A DNA stretch of 64,000 nt, taken from assembly GCF_036850765.1 (NCBI RefSeq), contig NC_089492.1, forward strand, positions 203,266,276 through 203,330,275, written 5' to 3'. The stretch's first letter is position 1; the number at the start of each line of letters is the position of its first letter. This stretch comes from Saccopteryx bilineata (taxonomy: Eukaryota; Chordata; Mammalia; Chiroptera; Emballonuridae). This document shows positions 58,636 to 64,000 of the stretch, one piece after another. The notes under the pieces were generated by a model. The model was not told the DNA's origin and ran no database searches. It saw only the letters and a program-made list of their open reading frames with translations. The position numbers and the translations under genes were made by a program.

Positions 58636-59984
58636 TGTAAATTTGTGATTTCCACATTGAGCAGCTACCCAGGCACCCACCATAGACAGAAACCTGATTG
58701 CAAGTGCTATTTTAACAACCGGTTTGAAGAACTCAACAAAAAACTAAGTATCAGTTCTGCTGAACAAGTGCAAATCGGCTAAATCCTACCACTGCTTATA
58801 CATATATAGTATATATATCAAAATTTTGTTACACTTTGAATAAGTCTACAGAACTTATTTTTTCAAGTAGACAAATAAATATAAATTAGGTGCAGATCAT
58901 ACATATATCTGTTCCTCTGATTTTAAAGATCACTGCGCCTTTAATCAGATTTAATGACATCCATGGACCAATATGCATAGAATGTGTGAAATTTTAGCCA
59001 CTGTCTTAGAAACCACTCTGATTTGGCAAAGGACTGAACAGGTACTGTATAACCATAAAAGCAATTAATTCTACATGCTCTTTTGTGAAAACACTAGGTT
59101 TTATATACAAGGGAAAGTAGGGGGTTAGGGGTAGCCTTTTTTTCTGTTACAGTAATAGCTGAAGTCTCATTGTTTCAATTCGCTGTCATGGAAGTTACTC
59201 TCTGAAGCTAGAACTTTTACCTCCTATGGTCTAATTAGGCTAGGGGCACTTTAAAAATGATGCTGTTATCAGAGATATTACTAGTTTCTCAGTTTAAAGA
59301 CAATTCTGAAAATACATAAGGAATTTGGAATTGAACTGATCTTGATTTTGAATAAATTATAAGACTTTTAACACTTTTTACTATGTTGAGAACTTAGATG
59401 TCATTCATTTGTAAAATAACTTAACCATTCTAAAATGAAGGTAAATTTTCTGAAATCTATACAATTAGAAGGCAGGTCAGAACTTTGTATTTTGTAGTAA
59501 TGAGAATATCATATTTTTGACTATTGCTTTTCTGTTAATTTCTTTAAATTATGAAATAATTCAGAAAAAGATGAATATAATAGTTACATCTTCCTCAGAA
59601 ATGTTAGCATTTGCTGTATTTACTTAAACTTTTAAAGGAGAAAATAAATTGTAGAAATACTTGAAATGCCCCTCACAAACTATTCTTTTTCCTACTTCTA
59701 CAGCAGGTAACCCCTCTACCAAGTGTGGTCTGCATCCTGTTCATATTTCTCTATTTATGCCACATGTGTCTTTATTCATAAATTATACAGAGTATTTTCA
59801 CGTTTAATATAGTTATTGCAATAATACCATTTGAATTCAATGTAGTTGAACTTATTCCTACTATCTTATTTTGTATATTCTATTCTTTTCTTTTGCTTCT
59901 TTCTTCTTATTTTCTCTCTTCTGCTCAAATAATTGATTTTTCTTGTTCTCAGTTTTTCTCTTTTTCTCAATGGGCTTGGAGGTT
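58636..59984. other. Unassigned, possibly single-copy DNA
   Basis: No gene, no recognisable repeat until L1 sequence begins near 59985. Confidence 0.45.
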
Positions 59985-61134
59985 AACATTCTTTTTGTGC
60001 TGTCAGTGCTTAATACCTTAATGAAGTCTAAGGTTAATCAGAACTCTCCAGCTTCTTTCTGAGCAATAGGAACCTTGACAGCTATAACTCATTCTATACT
60101 CTTTGACCCCTTTATCTTTTACTGCCCTCCCTCCCTTTCTTCTGGCAACCACCATATTGTTGTCTGTGTCTGTGAGTTTTTGTTTCTTTGTTCACTTGTT
60201 GCTTTCTATTTTCTATCCCATAGATGAGTGAAATCATATGGGTCTTTGCTTTTCTGACTGATTAATTTTGCTTAGCTTCATATTCTCAGGATGCATCCAT
60301 GTCATCGCAAATGGCAGCATTTCATCTTTGTTATGGCTGAATAGTATTCCATTGTACATATATGTACCACATCTCTTTTATCCAATCCTCTATTAAGGGA
60401 CACTTCTGCTGTTTCCATGTCTTGGCCACCATGAACAATGTTGGAATGAACATAGTGGTGCATATATCTTTAAGAGTACCTGTTTTCAAATATTTCAGGT
60501 AGATACCTGGAAGAGAGTTTGCTGGTTCATATGGTAACTCTATTATTACTTTTTTGAAGACCCTCCTTACTGCTTTCCATTGTGACTGTACCACTCTGTA
60601 CCACTTTACATACCTACCAGCAGTGAACGAGGGTTCCTTTTTCTCCACGTCTTCTCCATACATGTAGTTGCCTGCCTTACTGATAACAGCCCTTCCAAAG
60701 GTATGAAGTGGTATCTCCTTGTAGTTTTGATTTGAATTTTCTTTAATAACTAATAAAATTAGCTTCTTTTATATATCTGTTAACCATTCATATGCCTATG
60801 AGAGCTGAAACAATAAATTACATAGAAGAAACATTGGCACTAAAACTTTTAGTCCTTGGTCTTAGAAAATATTTTATGAACTTGACCCCAAAAGCAAGGG
60901 AAGTAAAGCCAAAATAAGTGAATGGGACTATATCAAACTAAAAAACTTCCCCACAGCAAAAGAAACTGCCATCAAAAAGACAAACGTCAACTAACCAAAT
61001 GGGAGAAGATATTTGTAAACAACATCTCTGGCAATGGATTAATGTTCAAAATGTATAAAGAACTCATCCAGTTCCTCATCAAAAAAAAATTAATAAAAAA
61101 TGGGCAGAGGCTGTGAAAAGACACTTGTTTTCAT
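59985..61134 (-). mobile_element. Old L1 with 5' inversion
   Basis: 59985-60803 is L1 3'UTR and late ORF2 on the minus strand; 60804-61134 is the adjacent upstream ORF2 segment on the plus strand. The two blocks meet near 60803 where one would follow the other in an intact L1, as twin priming gives. Decayed; the CEP20 copy was later inserted at its right edge. Confidence 0.75.
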
Positions 61135-61148
61135 GATAATCACTTTTT
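61135..61148. repeat. Target-site duplication of CEP20 retrocopy, left
   Basis: GATAATCACTTTTT, repeated at 63037-63050; the end is ambiguous because it runs into the poly(T). Confidence 0.9.
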
Positions 61149-62449
61149 TTTTCTTTAACAATTTGTTTTATTTAGATAAAAATTCTTGATTAATCTGTAA
61201 GGAATAAACACTGACTAGCATCAAGTATAAAATCAAAAGTTTCAATAATTTCCAAAGGTAGCACAGAATCAATACTCTACAGAGAATGCCAGTTTTACCA
61301 ACAGCTGCCCTTACCACTTTCCCTGTGGAAGACGTTTAAGCTGAACGTTGTCAGCGTACAGGTGCTGCTGCAGCTGTGTTCTGAATACACCTTCTGACTG
61401 TTGCTAATCAGGTGCTGTCTACTGTAACAGTTTTCAGCGAAATCAGTCTGTAGACTCTACATTATAAAAATATCTTAATAAATATCAAAACAGCATTTTA
61501 GAGATAGCATTACAATAGCTCTTACTTTTTTTCTATCCCAAGAATAATAACTAACATTTAATAAGACTTTCACAGCCCAAATAACTAGGGGTTGGCTGTT
61601 TAATAGCTCATTTTATAATTGCACAACTGAAGGCCACATGGACATTACAATGCCATCTTTTAGAAGGTACTTTCTGGATTTTCCTAAAGCCTGTCTCTTC
61701 ATGCTGATTCCACATTCTTCATGTAATAAACTCTTTGTTTTACTTACAGCAAACTGAAAAAAATTAGTTTCTCCTCTACATTTTAATTAAATTTTCCAGT
61801 AGAAGCCAAAATGATCCTAGGAAAGAAAAAGTGCATTGTTACCTAGTTTCAGACTTCAATTTTAGATAGTAATTCAGATATTTTAGTCTAATTATAAGTG
61901 GTTATATAAAAAATAGCTAATCAAAAAGATCAAATTTCATAGAAATAATTTTTCCTTTAAACTACTTAAAAAAAGAAAGCATGAATTCTTCTTCTACAAA
62001 CCACTATAGTTCCAGCCTGAGGGAATTTAATTAATGTACCATGCTACACAGCAGATGATATGGTTATAAAGACCTGGATTTTTTTTTAGGAACAACATAC
62101 AGGGTACTACAAAACCTTTTCACTTCTCACAAATCTAAGGACCTTTAAAATACTTTCTAAAAACAATACATTCTCTTTCAAGTCAAATCCAGTAAGCTAC
62201 ATGACAGAGTGAGCTTTTATTCACAAATGCAGTAAAACATGAAATACTAAATGTTTTGCAGAAACTCAAATGTCTACAAAGTATAAATATTGGTGATACA
62301 TTTTGGTAATGAGAAAATAAATAAGTTATTTAATGCATACAATTTTAAGATAAAAGATAGCCAAATGGAAATGTCATCTTTTCACGATTTGAGAAATACG
62401 AAGATCTTCATTTTCAGTTTTTTTCCCCTCCTCTTTTCTTAGGTGGTCA

Positions 62450-62558
62450 TCTTTTTGTTTCCTGTAGACTAGCTTCTTTCACCTCTTACAATGCAGGTCT
62501 GCTGCTGTTCAATTTTCTCAGCTCTTGTTTGTCTGGAAAACCTTTCTCTCTTCCTCTT
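62450..62558 (-). other. 109-nt extra segment in CEP20 copy, possible alternative exon
   Basis: It lies between ATGGAT (62559-62564) and GACCACCTA (62441-62449), which are adjacent in the ordinary coding sequence. Its length is not a multiple of three, and it holds an in-frame stop at 62469. It has no poly(A) and no target duplication longer than GAT, so inclusion of an alternative exon in the source mRNA is more likely than a later insertion. Confidence 0.65.
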
Positions 62559-63008
62559 ATCCATTCGCTCTCTCCCACCAGGCTGTCTACCACAGTGTGG
62601 GTGTGAAGGCTGAAGTGAAGGTCCTTTCAGAAATGTACTTTGGATGCTGTCCTTAGTTCCATGAATGAAGTGAGCTAAAATCCCATATAAAAGAGGTATT
62701 GTATTATCCTTTGAGTCTTCAAATGCATTTAGTTCATGGATGAGAAACTGCCTGTCCAATGGAACGGCAGGCTGACCAGATTCTGCTATGAGGACAGATG
62801 CTGTATACTTATATTTGTTGAATTCCAAATACTCTCGAATTAATTCATTAATAAGAAGGTTTTCATGAGACAATGGTGGTTGGGGTTCACCATCATCATT
62901 TAGAGCATTGAAAACTTCAGCTCGAATTCTCGCTTTTAAGTGCCCCAAGACTCCCCTTTTTTCCAAGGTGTCCTTTAAAACAGCCTTCAGTTCGGCGACA
63001 CTCGCCAT
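62469..63008 (-). CDS. CEP20-like open frame in the retrocopy
   Basis: 179 codons from MASVAELKAVLKDTLEKRGV, matching the whole conserved N-terminal part, including the LisH-type dimerisation region (SHENLLINELIREYLEFNKY) and LDRQFLIHELNAFEDSKDN. The match to the normal protein continues to about GRQPGGRERMD. The last ~30 residues (KRKRERFSRQ...VRGERS) come from a 109-nt segment (62450-62558) absent from the usual mRNA as I know it. The ordinary C-terminal coding sequence follows it (62375-62449, DDHLRKEEGKKTENEDLR..., then a stop) but is out of reach. A protein from this frame would have a replaced tail. Coding status is uncertain. Confidence 0.7.
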   Translation of the reverse strand: MASVAELKAVLKDTLEKRGVLGHLKARIRAEVFNALNDDGEPQPPLSHENLLINELIREYLEFNKYKYTASVLIAESGQPAVPLDRQFLIHELNAFEDSKDNTIPLLYGILAHFIHGTKDSIQSTFLKGPSLQPSHPHCGRQPGGRERMDKRKRERFSRQTRAEKIEQQQTCIVRGERS

Positions 63009-63036
63009 TTTTAACGGCCGCCAGCGGCGCGCCTCC

Positions 63037-63050
63037 GATAATCACTTTTT
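63037..63050. repeat. Target-site duplication of CEP20 retrocopy, right
   Basis: GATAATCACTTTTT, matching 61135-61148. Confidence 0.9.
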
Positions 63051-63592
63051 GATGTAGGCTATGGCAATAATAGTTTATGCTGAGCTTTATAATCACATAA
63101 GATTTCATCTTTAGGTTAACAAATAACAGTAATAGGTAAAATAATATGTTTTACTTTAAATTAAGGTAAGTTTCAGAATCTCGGCCTTTCAGAAGTTATA
63201 AGTAATGGCAAGGTGCACAGGTAGACAGAGAACTCACTGAATTTGATCTCAGAAGTATTTTACAGGTGACCACTCTTGTTTCTTTGAAAATTAATACTTT
63301 TATTACATAACTCTTACTTATGTGTTAGATTTTACAGACCTCTGAATGTAGTCATTTTTCTTTTAAATTTTCCATTCTTAAAGTCTGCCAGTGAAACTTT
63401 TATGGAACTTCAATAACTTGAAAACAGTCAAGTATGACTATTTAAAATTTAACATCTAAGATGAAAATGCACCAATACTGATACTTGCCAGTACCATTCT
63501 GAAGTGACTACCATGAATAAATTTAAGTAGAACTAATTTATCTCATTATAAATCTCCAAACACATTTTTTAAACATACTATTATGAAGGAGA
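63051..63592. other. Unassigned stretch
   Basis: AT-rich, no gene or repeat recognised. Confidence 0.45.
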
Positions 63593-63832
63593 GGATGCGA
63601 GGGTGATTTGGCTGCAACATCTGTCACCGCACTGATCACCAGAGTTGATTCGGCTAATCTGGCTGGCTAGGCAGGTGTGCCCTTCCTTCCTCACCATTCC
63701 AAGTGTGTCCCTCCCAAAGCTGCGCACTCGATCGAAGAGGACGACCTTCCCCGATAGAGCCGAGGACCATTGTTCAGTCAAGGGATAACGAGCAGCTGTG
63801 CTTCCCTGATATTACCTAAAAAAAAAAAAAAA
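63593..63832 (+). pseudogene. RN7SK: 7SK RNA retropseudogene, 3'-truncated
   Basis: Starts GGATGCGAGGGTGATTTGGC and follows 7SK RNA for ~225 nt (GTTGATTCGGCTAATCTGGC; GAAGAGGACGACCTTCCCCG) with scattered substitutions, then stops at about 63817 and continues as poly(A) (63818-63832). The native RNA is ~330 nt and scaffolds the HEXIM/P-TEFb regulatory RNP. This copy lacks the 3' stem-loop and the upstream Pol III promoter elements expected of a functional gene, so it is a processed copy. Target duplication not clearly seen. Confidence 0.92.
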
Positions 63833-64000
63833 GGTGATTAGTAAACGTTAAACAATTTATAGGTGCCATAGTTCTCAAGAACAAAAGGGTACATTTATAG
63901 GTTCTGTGTTATAGTATATTTAAAGTAGAGCCGCTGATGTGGGCTAACTGAGGTCATAGTCTTGCAAACAATTGAAAACAATAATGAAAAGTAGCCACAG
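63833..64000. other. No recognisable feature to window end
   Basis: Short AT-rich flank, nothing assigned. Confidence 0.5.

Larger units (their letters stand above)
61149..63036 (-). pseudogene. CEP20: CEP20 (FOPNL/FOR20) full-length retrocopy
   Basis: An intronless cDNA copy read on the minus strand: short GC-rich 5'UTR (63009-63036), coding part, ~1.2-kb 3'UTR, AATAAA (complement at 61167-61172) and a poly(A) (T run from 61144), flanked by the perfect 14-bp duplication. Complete length and perfect duplication point to a fairly recent L1-mediated insertion. The parent encodes a small centrosomal/centriolar-satellite protein of the FOP family needed for ciliogenesis. No promoter other than the copied 5'UTR is evident, so expression is unknown. 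Confidence 0.93.

Noticed and set aside
62469..63008. Treating the CEP20-like frame as an ordinary host gene with a CpG promoter
   Set aside because: It has no introns, a poly(A) tail and a 14-bp target duplication; the GC-rich bit at 63011-63036 is just the copied 5'UTR.
63593..63817. Functional 7SK gene
   Set aside because: It lacks the 3' third, has substitutions and a poly(A) tail.

Overview
This window is gene-poor mammalian intergenic DNA built almost entirely from transposable elements and retrocopies. It most likely comes from a bat, probably a rhinolophoid (Rhinolophus/Hipposideros type). The evidence is about ten copies of a ~370-400 bp tRNA-derived SINE with a glycine/valine-like A/B-box head, a pyrimidine-rich middle and an AAAATACAAAA tail, together with young L1s, hAT and mariner DNA transposons and SPIN-like MITEs, a mix typical of bats. 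The species assignment rests on recognition from memory, not on a search. I find no intron-containing host gene.

Layout. 1-2182: sparse DNA with a MaLR-type LTR split by a SINE. 2183-19400: a three-level nest on the + strand. An ancient L1 (2183-2940 and 18375-19400) was hit by a full-length L1 ('outer', 2941-18361, now with broken ORFs). The outer L1 was then hit in its 5'UTR by a second full-length L1 ('inner', 3883-10784) with both ORFs open, and by a SINE at 11225. Target-site duplications resolve each step. The outer L1 carries a ~195-bp 3' transduction. The inner L1 lacks exactly the part of the 5'UTR that is bounded in the outer copy by a GTGAGT donor and a polypyrimidine-AG acceptor, as expected of a spliced-then-integrated L1. 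19412-20059: RPL9 processed pseudogene. 20938-34444: two copies of one internally deleted mariner, old L1 pieces on the minus strand, SINEs, a 985-bp hAT with a transposase C-terminus, a SPIN-like MITE, a second MaLR LTR, and a 5'-inverted young L1. 35297-35962: another 5'-inverted L1. 36-45 kb: mostly unassigned DNA with SINEs, a large GAAA/GGAA microsatellite, an old L1 ORF1 piece and MaLR LTR plus internal sequence. 45502-47970: the 3' part of an ERVL provirus on the minus strand. 50838-58225: a nearly full-length decayed L1 on the minus strand carrying a hAT MITE and a SINE. 59985-61134: an old 5'-inverted L1. 61149-63036: a young, full-length processed copy of CEP20 (FOPNL/FOR20), minus strand, with 14-bp target duplications, a long open frame and a 109-nt extra segment. 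63593-63832: a 3'-truncated 7SK RNA retropseudogene.

How the parts relate. L1 supplies the reverse transcriptase and endonuclease that account for the SINEs, the RPL9, CEP20 and 7SK copies, and the L1s themselves. Nearly every insertion can be ordered in time from who interrupts whom. The most unusual points are the splice-derived intact L1, its FTDD change in the reverse-transcriptase active site, the 3' transduction, the shared-deletion mariner pair, and the CEP20 copy that may record an alternative exon. Domain and family names come from sequence recognition; no database search was possible.
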